Below are positions 43,727-57,200 of a DNA stretch of 64,000 nucleotides, in pieces. This DNA comes from Ancylostoma caninum (taxonomy: Eukaryota; Nematoda; Chromadorea; Rhabditida; Ancylostomatidae). The stretch covers positions 1,364,001-1,428,000 of the forward strand of contig JBAJFG010000232.1 of assembly GCA_037903475.1 (NCBI GenBank). The letters run 5' to 3'. A model generated the notes under the pieces. That model was not told the origin of the DNA. It saw only the letters and a list, made by a program, of their open reading frames with translations, and made no database searches. Made by a program: the position numbers and the translations under genes. Within the stretch, counting starts at the first letter, position 1, and every line of letters begins with the position of its first letter.

Positions 43727-46287
43727 TACATAGTTAAGGGAAACCAGGGCTGGGATTCATGAGCGCATAACCAACCGAAACCAGGCTAACAAACCAACGT
43801 TCCCGTCCTGTATTTCCCAGCATTGCGCTGTCCATGCGATAGTCAGTCACACTAATCATCGTTGGTTTGCTCGGTTTCATGAGTCCCATTCTTGAGGAAA
43901 ACATCTTCGGTTTTAGTGAACTCCAACAACCTCAGCGACCGTCACTAATCATGGCACTGACCCGTTATTTCTCCAGCAGTACATCCTGCTGACGTGCTCT
44001 GTACATTAAGCTGGTGAATGTTCTCAGATTGCCATCTAACACTTATATGAATCAAGCAAATTTATCAACCTTTTTGTAATTATGATGAGGACGATTCGTC
44101 GAATTTTTTCAGGCATGGGTTTCAGGCTAGATTACGCCCGGAAGTATCGACTGATTTATCGATTATATCGATTTTATTGACTTCTCGCTATTTTTGCCCA
44201 GGGAGCGGCAAGAACGTGCTCACTAGGGTTACTCAATACCCTGAACACGAGTAGAACAACCATTTTGCACAAAGGTATCGATTTATTGATTTTGTCGATT
44301 TGTTCCACTTTTGCTCAAGGATCGGTGAGGACAAGTATACGAAGGTTCCCGAATACCTTAACACAAATTAACACAAATATGGCAACCGTTTTGGGTAAGA
44401 GTACCGATTTATTAATTCTATCGATTTTTCTACTTTCGCTCAGAAACGGGTGAGAACATGTCTACTGTTCTCCAATACGCACTACAGTCTCTTACAGTCT
44501 CCAATGATGAGAGCGAGATACTGAGACAGTATTTTCAGGATTTCGCGGCAGACTTGTACTCTCCGCTAGAGGTCTCGCAGCCATCGGTGAGACAGTGTTA
44601 GTAACATTTTTAGGCAACATAGTATACGGAATAGGATAACCACTGTACGACATCTCTGGTGCGGGTATCAATAGCCATACAGGTACACTGCACATACACA
44701 TAAGATACGGGTCCGACGATGGAGAAGGGGGCGAGTTGGCCCAACCGCGGATGAAGGGGTCCGCTGTGGCTTAATACCAGTTAATAATTAGTTTTGCTTT
44801 TTTTTAAATTTTGTAATGATCGGGTGTGAAACTTTGGCACATACCTCAAGTGATTGTCCAACCCACTTTCTAACGTCCCGAAGAGGCGCCAGTCTATTAA
44901 ACAAAGCGCCGTAAGGGGGCTAGAGCGCCAGACACATTGTTCCTATAGCGCAGCGGCACTCATAGACACCGGTAATCTTGAGGCGCAGACTGCGAGGCGA
45001 AATGGCTGATTTTTAGGGACTCAGACACATTCGTTTCGGGACTCGCAATTACGTCATTGCTGGCTCTCCCGCACACACGGGATGGTGATTTCATCACCTT
45101 CGCCGCATAGGTGTGAGGGAGTTTTTACAAGCTTTCAGGATGTATGTACGCAGCAGGAAAACCACCATCCCACTATTGCGCTATTTGAGTGATCTCGGCT
45201 GAAGAGATGGGCGGGTTTTATGAGAACTTTGCAACGTCTTGGAGGCTGATTGGTGGCTGGCTGCTCATGCTCATTTTGTGGATGCTTTGCAGCGTTCCAT
45301 GCTGAGGATGCGATTGTGCGGTCACAATATCCGCTCATTTAGAGAAAGCTTGAGCACTAACATGCAAAGTAAACGCTTCAATATAGCAAGGCATGCCATT
45401 GTGTAACCAATCAACCAGTAGTTGATCATCAAATCAACAAATAGTTAATGAGAATTTCTGAATAACTTCCAATCCTTTGCCATTACCCTCGAGATTTACA
45501 AGGGGTACGGGTGGTGTGATAGAAAACAGGTGTGCCGTGATCCAAACGTGGTGAAAAATGCTAAAATACGGCCTCGCCGATGGAGAGTGGGTCCGGTTTG
45601 GCCTAAGTGTGAGGAAAAACACCAGAATAAGGGTTGACCGACGGCTGAGGGGCCCACTGTGGCCCAATGGTTCGTAATGTGTTTACGTCGTCTTGTTCCC
45701 TACCAAGTCTACACTTTGGTAGAAGCTTAGCGAAAATGTCTCGGTGGCATGTACTGTAATTCGCGCATTTCACCACAATTCGCATTCCCGCGAATTGAGT
45801 ATTGGCTTTTCCCGTTTCACGGTCCCCATTTCATCGCGTTGTTGGGCGCCTGCGTGGTTTCAACCGTTTAATTAGGGCGTGGCAAAACCGTGATTTGATC
45901 CACAACCACAACGTCAAGTTTTGTTTATATTATTTTTATTGTTTATATTATTTTTGTTCGATTCTAACACTGGCTTGCAAAGCTGATTAATAGAACTATA
46001 AAATTACACAAATAAAAAATACAAGCTATAAATTTAGAACTTTAGCTTTAGAAACTGTAAAAAAAAAACAAATAATGGACATGAAAATCATCGTATTCAA
46101 GACAACTACACTAAATGCTTTCAAGGCTCATGTAATTGGCGTGACTTAAAAATGTTTTTCACACTATTCACTGATTTTGTTTACCTGTTTTCAAGGTTTT
46201 GCTGCGCTTAGACCTTTATACATGTTCAACGTGATGGGCATTTATAGACACACACCACGCTATAACAAAAAGCGCAAATTTGACACA
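43727..46287. other. Intergenic repeat-rich stretch, no gene seen
   Basis: 44140-44450 repeats the GATTTTATTGATTTTTC family seen at 23.0-23.5 kb. 44490-44790 and 45430-45680 are related to each other and to 47450-47950 (for example GATGGAGAGTGGGTCC, GAGAATTTCTGAATAAC), apparently degenerate relatives of the array-bearing elements. No convincing exon was found. Confidence 0.4.
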
Positions 46288-46562
46288 GGGGACGTCAATC
46301 ACGATCAGTACTCCCGCGGAATGACGCGCCGCAACACCTGCGCGACGCGACGGGCTGGCTGGATGCTGCTTCTAGTGGATGTTGCAGGGATTTTCTGCTT
46401 GTCTTTAGTTTATGCGACAATTTTGTTCATTTGTCGGCCTTTCAGGCAAATGTTTGAGATAGATACAACTTCCACCAGCCGCAGCACCCAACCAGCCCGC
46501 CGCGCCGCGTAGGTGGTGCGGCGCGCCATTCCGCGGGAGTAATGATCGTGTTTGACGTCCCC
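46288..46562. mobile_element. Palindromic GC-rich MITE, 275 bp
   Basis: The arms begin GGGGACGTCAATCACGATCA and continue through CTCCCGCGGAATG, matching the inverted right end (CATTCCGCGGGAGTAATGAT). Target duplication unclear. Confidence 0.6.
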
Positions 46563-46807
46563 GTGAAATCAATGAATCCACAACGTTTGTCCAAAATGGC
46601 TGAAAGTTTCGTGATCAGCTTGGTGAATAACCCGTGCAAACATGCTTCCACCACGCCACGAGCAGAAATTGCAAAACATGAGATAGATGAATGAGTCAAC
46701 GATCGTCGTGCAAAGTTGTTGTCAGATTCATGATCAGCGTGATGGATTGCCCTAATAAGCACATCTCGATCTGGATTAAAATCAAAGTGAGAAAAATCTC
46801 TAAAATC

Positions 46808-47018
46808 GGGTGTGGGTCATGATGAGGCAAAAGTGGGTGGGCGATGTGTCTGTGATTGGTTCCTTCGAAGCCACGCCCCGCCCTTCAGGACCTACTCGCA
46901 CTAATTCGCGCGCGATTTCACCGTAGTTGCCCATGCAAATTTGAATGTGAGTGGGGACGAGTCGACGCCGAGGGGCGGGAAGACGCCGCTCCATTTTGCC
47001 TCATCATGACCCACACCC
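46808..47018. mobile_element. hAT-type MITE, 211 bp, perfect 8-bp target duplication
   Basis: Terminal inverted repeats GGGTGTGGGTCATGATGAGG are flanked on both sides by CTAAAATC (46800-46807 and 47019-47026). The 8-bp duplication assigns it to hAT. Confidence 0.8.
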
Positions 47019-47026
47019 CTAAAATC

Positions 47027-48285
47027 GAGCAATAAATCGATAATATCCGGGGCGAAGTACCCTAGTCACTCTGACGGATTTGGATGGTGTCCCATGATTC
47101 CGAGCTACTTTTCTCATCACTTCGTTTTCAGATACCTTCTCATCGTTTGAGTTTGGCGCCACACGCGTCGGCCAGGTTTTTGGAAAAGGGTGGTATGAGT
47201 TTGCTATGTTTTATATATCGTCTTATACAAATCCTAGCAACGCTGCAAATTTTTATAGAGCACAGACGTGGGGGCCAGCACGTGTTTGCATTCTATCATC
47301 ATGAGCTCAGCCCACCATCGTGGATGACGCGAAACTGACGGGACGTAAGGCCGTTTTTTTTATAATGAGTGCATAGATGTGGTAGAAGTTGTGATGGGAC
47401 CCGTCTTCACCTGGCTTCGCCTGGTTCCGTTGGTTGCGAGGATGACGGATGCAGTCACCAGTGATAAGAGTGGAGAGACTAAGACAGCGTTTTCAGGATT
47501 TCGCGGTGAGACGAGCGTTGTCCATGGGCAGCTGAGCAGTCCACGAGTGAGACAATGTTTGCGAGGTTTTGATGCTGCAAAACATACGGAACAGAATTAT
47601 CACTCTCCTGGAGTCTGGTTGTAGTCTCGAGGAGGACGGTACTTACATACGCAGAATAATAGCTTCGTCATGTTGTTACGATAGTGTAGCTAACCAGCTA
47701 TGCAATTAATCAAATTTTCCAAATATTTCCTAACTTTCTTCCATCGCCCTCTAGATTTACAAAAGTAGCGGTTGCATCTATGAAGGACAGGGCCCAATCT
47801 ATGGAGTGCCGGCCCCAATTGTGCTGAAAATGCCAGGATATCGGTCCTGATGGAGGAGAGTGCTCTAGCGCCCACTGCTACGGAAAACGCTGACTCTAGC
47901 GCCCACTGCTACGGAAAACGCTGAAGTACGGGCTGAACGATGTGCTGTACAGTATAGTGGAAATCGTCATGATGATTGGCCGTCAATGGAGAAGGGAGTC
48001 TTCCCCAGATAACTGGATAAGGCAAGCGCAGCAGGACCTGCCAAGCCACACCCCCAAGAAATGGAAGGAAGACATTGCTGCAAGAGCAAGAACTGCTGCA
48101 TTCCGACTGCTAGGAGCAGATAGTTGCTGCACGATTGACAGTAGTGTCCTTCAAACTGCGTTCTGCCCCTCATGTCCTGCGTTCTACCTGCTCTAGCTCT
48201 GGTGCTTAACCTCTCAGTCAGACGAGGTCCGTGCGGTGCGCTTACATACCCCTCCCACGTGGCGACTCGCCCCCTGGGAGGTGTA
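47027..48285. other. Intergenic stretch, no gene seen
   Basis: Contains dispersed-repeat text related to 45.4-45.7 kb and a direct duplication of about 33 bp (CTCTAGCGCCCACTGCTACG..., 47861-47925). No exon-like structure is convincing. Confidence 0.4.
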
Positions 48286-48829
48286 CAGGGGGGGCCATAA
48301 GTTATTGTACAACGTTTGCTGGCCCATTTCTCCGCAGTAGTAAAATATTTTTTGCCGCACTAGGCACTGTTTAATAGAGCTGGATTTGCTCTATCTTTTG
48401 ATCACACAAACCTCCTGGATACTTCCAAGATAACGAAAAAAGTTTATCGGAAACATTCATTGCAGACTTTCGGTGCCGCAAAATGCACTAACTCTGCCCG
48501 CAATTTCCGAGCAAAACAGCCACAAAAACAGTTTGATATTTTTAGAAAGAGCATTCTTTGCTCTTTAAGATGCATCTAAGCAGTACACCCCACTTTAGAG
48601 ATTTGGTGGATTTTTCGTAAAAAATTTCCACATCAACCCGCTTTTTTCAAAAACCTGTTCTAAGTCCAACTGCTCCAAAGCAAAACTCTCCCGGGAAACC
48701 GGGTTTTAACTGTAAGATACTTTGATCCCTGCTCTATTCGGCAGCGAAAAGAGCAGGATAATCCATGTGTTGCTGGTGGAGAAATAAATGAGCAAACGTT
48801 GTACAATAACTTATGGCCCCCCCCCCCTG
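48286..48829. mobile_element. TA-flanked Tc1-type MITE, 544 bp
   Basis: Termini CAGGGGGGGCCATAAGTTAT and its complement are flanked by TA (48284-48285, 48830-48831). An outer inverted pair, CTCTGGTGCTTAACC (48196) and GGTTAAGCACCAGAG (48839), brackets it, so it sits between two inverted pieces of another repeat. Confidence 0.7.
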
Positions 48830-48885
48830 TATGTAACCCGGTTAAGCACCAGAGCTTAGTCGTGTCGCTTCGGCAAAGGCAAGGC

Positions 48886-48996
48886 ATTATTGGACTGAGC
48901 CAAGGTTTTACCAGGACCTCATCCGTCCTGATGAGTCCCTGCGGGACTCATCAGGACGGATGAGGTCCTGGTAAAACCGTGGCTCAGTCCAATAAT
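48886..48996. repeat. 111-bp near-perfect palindrome
   Basis: 54-bp arms pair with one mismatch (48903 region, CCAAGG against CCGTGG) around a 3-nt loop TGC at 48940-48942. The arms run from ATTATTGGACTGAGCC to CTGATGAGTCCC. The flanks (GTCAGACGAG...GTGCGGTGCG) recur at 48210, so it belongs to a repeat family. Confidence 0.85.
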
Positions 48997-49269
48997 CGGT
49001 CAGACGAGATCTGTGCGGTGCGGATGCGTGCGGGTGCGGCGCGGATCTGGAGGTCCGCGGGACAGCTGCGTCCACCAATCGCGTACGCGTTTGGGACTAT
49101 TTTTAGATGAGCTTGGCAAGCATCCACTTACCCAAGTCTACAGTAAGAACACAGCCCTGCGCCCGGATTGAGGATCCTACGTTTGAGACATGCAAACCAG
49201 TTCATCGCCCCCAAAGCATAGCCTTGACGGGGCGAACGCAGCTCGTGGGGCGATAAAATAAGCTTTCAC

Positions 49270-49612
49270 CTCGCGGTGTAACTCCTGTTAGAACGTGTTC
49301 GGCCTGTGTTCGCCGTCCCGGAATCTCTGAGTCTGTGGCACAGTGCTGGGGAAGACGCCAGGATACGGTCTACCGATAGAGAAGAGGTGCGCCGGTGCTC
49401 TGTATTGTGGAAACTGGGTACAGGTACACTAATGGATAGAGGTGCGCCAGCGCCTAAATGCGGGGAAACGTCGTGCGACAAGTCCACCAGCGGGACTGGT
49501 ATTCGCACGCAGCCTACAGTTCTAAAGCCTGTAGAACTGTGATGAAAAATCTACGAGCAAACCTGACATCAGGAGAAGTTGGAGTCCGGCGTTGGATGAG
49601 CGGCCAGACTGG
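49270..49612 (+). mobile_element. Helitron-like element 5 (decayed)
   Basis: Two degenerate array-like units (GAGGTGCGCCGGTGCTC, about 49384; GAGGTGCGCCAGCGCC, about 49440) are followed by GAGTCCGGCGTTGG, CGGCCAGA and terminal CTGG (49609-49612) then T. The right arm of the hairpin is decayed. Confidence 0.5.
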
Positions 49613-49934
49613 TAGAATATATCCAACTCATAAGGAGAGTTTCATATTTAAGCTCAGTTAACGGTTAGTTTTGTTTCTTTGTTAATTTTTCAAGTACTTC
49701 GCAAATGTGAAGTTTTTACATATAGCTCAAGCGGCTTCTTGCCTCCAGTAGGGGCACTAGTATATATTACTCTTCATTCAATCTGTGGTCTATTTTTATG
49801 ATCCACTCGATTTTGAGGTCTTCTTGTAACTGTGTCTTCGCGGATGTTTTGTGTGATGGTCTGCATGGCATAACCATTCAGTAAATTGAATTTAACTGAA
49901 TTGCTAATCCGACGGTGGAAGTATTTGAATAAAA

Positions 49935-50632
49935 TATTAATTGGCATTTTATGTCAGTGTGTGTGTGTACAGGAGAATCAGCCCCTACCGAAAAAATCTG
50001 ATTACATCACGATGTTCGGCGTGTCAACTTACATATAAAGTGTGCAAGTTTTGATTTCACCTTGATTTAAAGGTGCTTTAGGTCACATTCGTCATGTTCA
50101 GACATGTTAATGGCCGACAGTTGCTTTCAACACGGTCGGAATGAGTAAGATAGGTCTATGATTACATGACCGTATAAAAGGAAAGAGGCGGGCATGACAG
50201 TTTTATAACGAAGAGGAGGGACCAGGAGGACGAGGGATGACATGGATGAGGGTTGCTCCCGCATAGATGGTGGAGAAGGTGACATGAAACGAGTCTATAG
50301 CTGTCAGAGATGCGTCGACGCTCGGTAAGGAAAGAGTTGCCGTAGAGGGGAGAACAGCAGTGAGAGTGATGCGCCGGCGCTCATAGGTGGGGGAAACGGG
50401 TCCAGCGCTGTGATATACGGCGTTTAGAAAGTGGGAAAACGCCTGGAGTTAGGTCCAACGGTGTGATAAGGATGCGCCGGCGTCGAAAATGTGGAAGATG
50501 TCACGCACGGGTCCACACCTGCGAGAGTAGTATGCCAGCGCTCAGTAGAAGGGAATACACATGTATGCGAGGCGAGCGAAGCGAGCCCAAAACAATCCTT
50601 AGAGTCCGGCGTTAGCCGGACAATCAGGCTGG
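49935..50632 (+). mobile_element. Helitron-like non-autonomous element 4 (short-array copy)
   Basis: The 5' about 300 bp are homologous to element 3, including GTCATGTTCAGACATGTTAA and the TATA-like GACCGTATAAAAGG. Only about two 59-bp-like units remain (50430-50490). The 3' end has GCGAGCGAAGCGAGC (50572-50586), a perfect hairpin GTCCGGC-GTTA-GCCGGAC (50604-50621), 7 nt, and CTGG (50629-50632) then T. Comparison with element 3 shows that array length is the main variable. Confidence 0.7.
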
Positions 50633-51253
50633 TTTGAATAAATCTGTTGAAGCAAGCTTCAGTTCTGCGTTCGAATACCCTATAGATAGTGTTAGGTCAT
50701 TATATTCTGTGCGTGGCAAAGTAAATAGCAGTCGTCAGAGTTTTTTGGGGAGTTTTGAGGCCATTACAATTTTCCATAGGAAGTGCGGGCAGAAACGATG
50801 GACCCGAACGGGCACTGATAAGGTTGTGTTTAAGGTTGGTATTACTGGCACTGGCATACAACATGGTTTCTGGGATCCTATTTCTTCTGTAGATTACAGT
50901 CCTTGTCAAAAAGATAGACGGATTGCGCGTGCGGTTTCATATCGTCGCGGCCGCAGAATCATGGCGGGACCTACTCGACCCTCTCACTTTGGGCATGCTC
51001 TCTCCGCATCCATCGTTCACGTCCCACCGCGTTTCCGCAGTCACGGAATCCGTCTATCTTTTTGAGAAGGACTGTACGTATTCACTAGCTTTTCTTGAAG
51101 TCATGCCCAGGTGTCAACCTCCTAACTGTCAAGATTAACAAGAAAAACCTCGTGGAACTGATCAATAAGAGAACTTCGATTAGCGGAGAATGGGACGTGT
51201 TTTGTACCTGAAAGTCGGTCAATGTTTATACTTTATGAATTGACGTCTATTAA

Positions 51254-54200
51254 TTATATCTGCTTGTTGATCTGTTGAAGCCATTCCTTGATTTGGGCGG
51301 AGATCTTTTGTCGAGCAGCTGTCAATGACGGCGAGTCATTCAATGATGAGCCGTACATGTCTGCGCAGTGAGCAGTTCCTGAAAACAGAATTATTGCCTA
51401 GAACCTATTAGATACTCATCCCGTCAGCTATTGTGTGTTCGGCTGACTCGCTGATAGACTAACCATCAATCACCACTGGAATAATCGTCGAGATTGTGCT
51501 GTTCAACTTTCCGAGTGCATGCCATGGATCTATGTTGCCATTGGGAAGAACAATGTAGGATGACTGAAACAGATAGTAATTCGGGTGAGAGATTCCTCAA
51601 AAATGGTTGATGAGAACAATTAAAAGTACAATATGTAGCAATTTCCAGTGTGTCTATAATTTCAACTTTTTCCTTTCAATTTTTAAAAATGCAAATTCCT
51701 GGAAGCACACTGGAAGAGCTTCGAGAAAACTCCACGAACATGGATGTAAAAGTTTTAGATGAGCTTAATGTCAAGTTTTCGGAGCGTGAGACCAGACGAA
51801 ACAACTGAGCGGGCAAACGCTATCGAGAACGTGATATTAACGCTCATTTTTATACAACCAGATCAGGGCCTATACCTGCATGTTATCGCGACCTCCATAG
51901 TAGGCATTCACATTCGCGACGGCACTAGAAACTGAAGCTGAGTTGTATTGAGAACCGTAGATATTTGTGCATTCGTCGATGTAGTACCTTAATGGAACAG
52001 ATGATATCCGGAATCCAAGAGATCCTTCTGGATAATTACATATTCGATGACTCGTTGATGAATTAACTTCCACTTATTCGATATGCTTATCTCGCATATT
52101 CAAAACCAGAACTGTCAGGTTATGGGTTTGTGCCGTCCCATTCCTGATGTTATCGGGGAGTTCTACACATAGTTATATAATGTTTATCTTTAATAAATGT
52201 TATATAGAAAGTGGAGAGAAGGGGAATGAAGCTGGGAGTGACAGCGGGGTGGCGCCAGAGCTGCGGGGTCGACTGACTCGGTGGAACTCCGCCTCCGGTC
52301 AACAACTGGCAATGTTGTTGTCCGGGCTTTATCCCGACATCTCCATTCTTTTGAAGAAGCTCGTCCTCGAGCTTGTATGTTGGAGGCTGATGTTGATGCA
52401 ACGTGGAAGTTGTACGCCGCGAGAAATCGTTCTTCACGACAAGTTGGCTGAGCTTGGGCACTACTAGGGATTTCGGTGAACTTATGAGCTGGATCAACAG
52501 CTACGACCAATTGCGCCCTTCACCTCTCCCAGGGCGATGAGGCAGCTCGTCCTCGAGCTGGGAAGTACAAGGAAGAAGATCTCTGTCTTACATTCATGGA
52601 TGTGGAATGGAGAAGCGGTTGAATTGGTATACATCGGATGACGGACGATGAGTCTGAAAATCAGATAAAATCCGGCAGTTCAGACGAACTGGCAATGTTG
52701 TTGTCCTGGCTTCATCCCGACAGAACGTAAGCCAGTGGAACAGTCCACTCTAATAAACCTACCCTTCTTTTATATTTATAGAAAAGTTACATATATTAAG
52801 GATAAAGTGGTCGGCGTTGTCCTACACATGCAGTGACTTGCGGGGGAGAGGGCATCTGATGTGCCAAGTCAGCGCTTCATTCTCCCAGAGTGTCCGGTAC
52901 CAATTTACCGATCCCCGGAGGGATGGATGACCTAGGGAGGGAATCGAATCATTTAGCGTTCGCGCCTCTCCCCACTGCACCACGAGCTCAGTTATAATCA
53001 GAAGCTGTAATTTTCCGGTTTGCACTTACTTAACTGGCAGCGATGGTTTTCCGCCAAAGAACGGTCCTGCTGTGTCGGAGTCGGTGGACTGGTAGTAACC
53101 AAACTCGGTGCAAGTCTGCCACACCCAAGCGCGAACTGAAGAATACAGTAGTGGAGCAGTGGCAGATAGAAACTTTCAGTTGACAAAGTGACAACGATAT
53201 CATTTCCAAATGCAATACATGCTACTGACTCTCTTGGGCATCTCCATAGGTGGTGTCCTGCATGAATTCGATGAAATTTTGGTAGTTGATGTCCTCACAA
53301 CCAAAGTAGCCGCTGAGTTGATTGAAATAGTTATTCACCTGTAAATTATACATGAGCAGTCTGATCAACAATGTCAGGAAGGAACTATGGACCATATGCA
53401 ACATCGAGATTACCCAAGGTAAACGTGTTGACGCTCGAGTTAGGTATGAGTAAATTTGTGTCGGCCCAATGGGTTTACCCCGGGTAATGATGGGTGCAGT
53501 CCCATGGCGGTTTACCATGAGACAGTCCTATTGTAAATTAAAACAGTAACTTCTCAGTGATCACCTGCTTCAGCTTCGTGAGTGAGCTGGCATCTGTATC
53601 GTGGAAGCGGCAGATGGCGTTGTGGATGGTTAGTAGGTTTTGGAAGAGTCCCTAAAACAGGCTCTACGTGCCAGAATCACCAATTATCAACGTGAAGACT
53701 CTGGTTACCAGTTAATCTCCAAAGATCCTTTCAAAAAATGTTTTTGAAGAAGTTAACTCACTGCACTGTCGCCGGAGTACTGCACAACCTCCATGTAAGG
53801 ACTGTAGACGGTCTGCCAGAACGTCTCGATCTGCTGCGCGTTGCTTGGGTCGAGATCTTCGCAAAGGCTGCAAATAGCTGCAATGTGGAGCCTATAACAG
53901 GCATTTTCATTTCGGAAACCAACTTGAACGTGGCTTTCAAGCTCTGCCTTCCAGACGCTGTCGTCAACATGGAACTAACGAGGTTGAACGCTGTGGTCAC
54001 TGATTGGGCGCACTGCGCGGAATCACGTGTGATCGAGTTTTGCACCACTTCCAGGTACTCTACGAGTTCCTCACATTAATCAAATTGATGAAATATTTTT
54101 ATGCATATCCAGGAGCTGAAAGACTCACCAACGAAATCAACCTCGGCTTGCACTGGACCACTACTTCCTACAGCCATTGCAACCAGCTCTGGATGCTTGA

Positions 54201-57200
54201 CACGAGCCCAAGCAGCAAGAGCTCCTAGAACGAACTTATACCTCCGAATCCAAGGAAATTCCTTACAGCTCTTACCTGAGTACGATCCACCAAAAGTTAC
54301 CCAAGGTGCTGCTGCCAACTGTGGGAACTTTTGTTTCATAGCGATGATGAACGCTGCCATATCTTCAAGAGCTTGTGCAGAGCTTAGATATACCAAGTTT
54401 GGAGTGGACATATCTCTAAAAAATTACAACTGTTAGCAATTTTCGCAAGGCATTCCAACATAATGCAATGTGTGGGCTGTTAGAACAGATGGAAAAGGCA
54501 TAGTATCTCGGCACATTAGATTCACAGAACACAATTTTTCGGTTCAGTTGATCTAGGCTGACTAAGTAAGGGAGGAACCCCACTCAACATCTGGGTACAA
54601 GGACTGATTTCAGAAAATTATAATTTTTTGAAGAAGGACCTAGTTAGGAAAACATTAGAGAACACTGTTCTGAAAACTCTTCCACTTTTAAAGACCATGG
54701 TTACGTCTCCTTGGAATGTTCAAGAATGCCTCTCCAAGAGTGATGATTAGTAAAACTTACGGTGTTGGTTTGCTTTCACCATAGAAGCGGTGCTCGATGA
54801 GAAAGACGAAAGCTCCGTTGTCAGCTGCCATTTGAGTCCATTCCAAAGTGCCTTAATTAATTTTATCTGAATTGGAGAAATGTACAGTCTGGTAGCGCAG
54901 AGGTGACACCTGGAGCCGTATGCATACCTCTCCCCGAGCCTCCCTCACCGGGGATGGGGATGCCGCGTGGCGTTCCCCGGTATGCACACCTCTTCCCCAG
55001 CTTTCCCCGTCCCCGGCCACGCCCACGAAAAGCAAGGGAGATTTCCCCTTACTATCGAAGGTGGGGGAAACATTCTAGGCGTCCGTTTTTTTGGCTTATT
55101 TTTTGTTAGAGAGCGAATATTCGCAACATTTTAGGTTGTTAAACTTCACTACTGAGTCGTACCTTTGTGTTTTGCTTCAATTACCTTTGTATTTCTTAAT
55201 TTTCATCGTCATACAGAGTGTGTTATAAACAGCCGATTAAATAGTTACCTCTGTCTTCGCAGTTTTCGTAAATCCTTTATTTAGCTAGGTTTTGCTAACC
55301 GTATTTCGTTTTGGTTTTGCTCCAGACATACCGCCGACGTTTCTGTGGACTATTTCCGAAAAATTCTGGAGGGATTGTTACGAAACAGCCTCGCTATTGC
55401 TTCGCAACTTCTTTCAAGGACGAAGAAAATGAAGAAAAAAACCGAGAAATATCACGATATTAAGAAAAGCAACATATAAATAAAGAGAAAGGAGCATTTT
55501 ATGGCACTATTGTACTTGAGCGGCCCCACTATCGACCCCAAACTCAAAATCATGGATTTCTCTGAAAACTTGCATACAGGGATAATTCGATGTGCTGATC
55601 ACGAATATTAAATTCATTTCGCATGATAGTATCGATTTTATTGATTTTATTGATTTTTCCCAGGTATGGACCTCCTCTCGGATCTCTCTGAAAATTTGCT
55701 TACTGCGGTTTCTGAAGGTGGTGGTTACAAATATCATGAAGATTTCGCGACAAAATGTCGACTTGATGGGAAAAACTCCAGTGAAGCCGGCAACTACACC
55801 GCCTTACAGATAAAAATCTGGAGAAAACCAATGAAATCGAGAATATGATGCAAAGCGGCTATTATATTCGTGATCAGCAACTTCAAAAACCTCTAGATGC
55901 ACTTTTTCAGGGAGATTCGAGATACGAGTCGAACTTGGAAAAAATCGATAAAATCAGTAAAAATCGAAGCTACCATGCGAAATGAATATAATATTCGTAA
56001 TCAGCGCCTCGAATTACCCCTCTAAGCAAGTTTACGGAGGAATCCATGGTTTTGAGTTTGGGGTCGATAGTGGGGCCGCTCAAGTACAATAGTACCCATT
56101 TTATAATGAGTTACTTCAAATTAGAGGCAGTCCGACTCGTATGCGGCGTTGAAAGAACTTGAGAAGTTGTTTGTTTTTCAACAATCCCTAAAAATAAAAC
56201 CATCGACATAGTCCACAGAGGTGTAGACCGGACCTTCTGATACTAGAGAAAATCATAATGCGAATAGAGCTGTAGAAAAGTCCTCTTTATTTTAAAATGT
56301 CACCCTAGAAAAGCAAAATGAATGTCAGCGCCAGTACTCATGGCGAAACGAATGCGCGGAATCGGCGCTCCAACTCCAATTACTGCGCGAGTTTCTCCCC
56401 GAGGGAATCCCTGGAGATGTGCATACGACTTTTCCCCGACCATCCCCGGCCGGGGATACTCCCCGACCGGGGATGGTCGGGAAGCGGGGATGGCCGGGGA
56501 AAGGTATGCATACGGCTCCTGGGTCGACTTTGTCCGCAATTACGACCTCGTCCCGAAGTCGGCCAGATAGTCAAATTTTAACATTTTTTTTTTGATATGA
56601 ATGTAGTGTGATTCCTTCCACTCTGATGTTTCCCTACTGCTAATTAGTAAAATCTCCTCCAAGACGCATTCTGCGGACAAAGTCGTAGTCACAGACAAAA
56701 TCACCTCAGGTGCCACCCTTGATCTAACAGACCATATAGTTATCTGAAGTCAGTTCTCTTCAATACAGCTGATAATTCACAACCGCTTTCATTCATCGAA
56801 ATCGTTACGTTCTTTTACCTTATAAGAAAAATTAATCAAAGGGAAAGATAAAGAAGGCTGTTTAGAATCGGAGCAGTGTGTCATTTCGGCCAGCTGCAAG
56901 TGCATTCTCCAGTGAATATAGGGTTTTCCTACAGCCAAAGGAACGCCATCACCATCGGTGATCTCTGTGCATTTCAACAAAGGCTGGTCAACTTGTGATT
57001 CAAACATTGGCCTTTTCCAGAGGGCATGTTTGCGATTCAAATGCTCCACAGTTTCGATACCTCGTCATTAATTGGCGACAATGACGTGGGATATTCCGGA
57101 GTAGTGATAAGCCAGAAATGTTCTCCACGTGGCACGCATCAGCTCACAAGCAAAATTCCATAGCTTCTACCTTTAATGTAATTTGATAGGGTACCTCATT

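Noticed and set aside
48886..48996. Functional hammerhead ribozyme
   Set aside because: CTGATGAGTCC and stem II are present, but the obligatory GAAAC after stem II is replaced by the palindrome's other arm.
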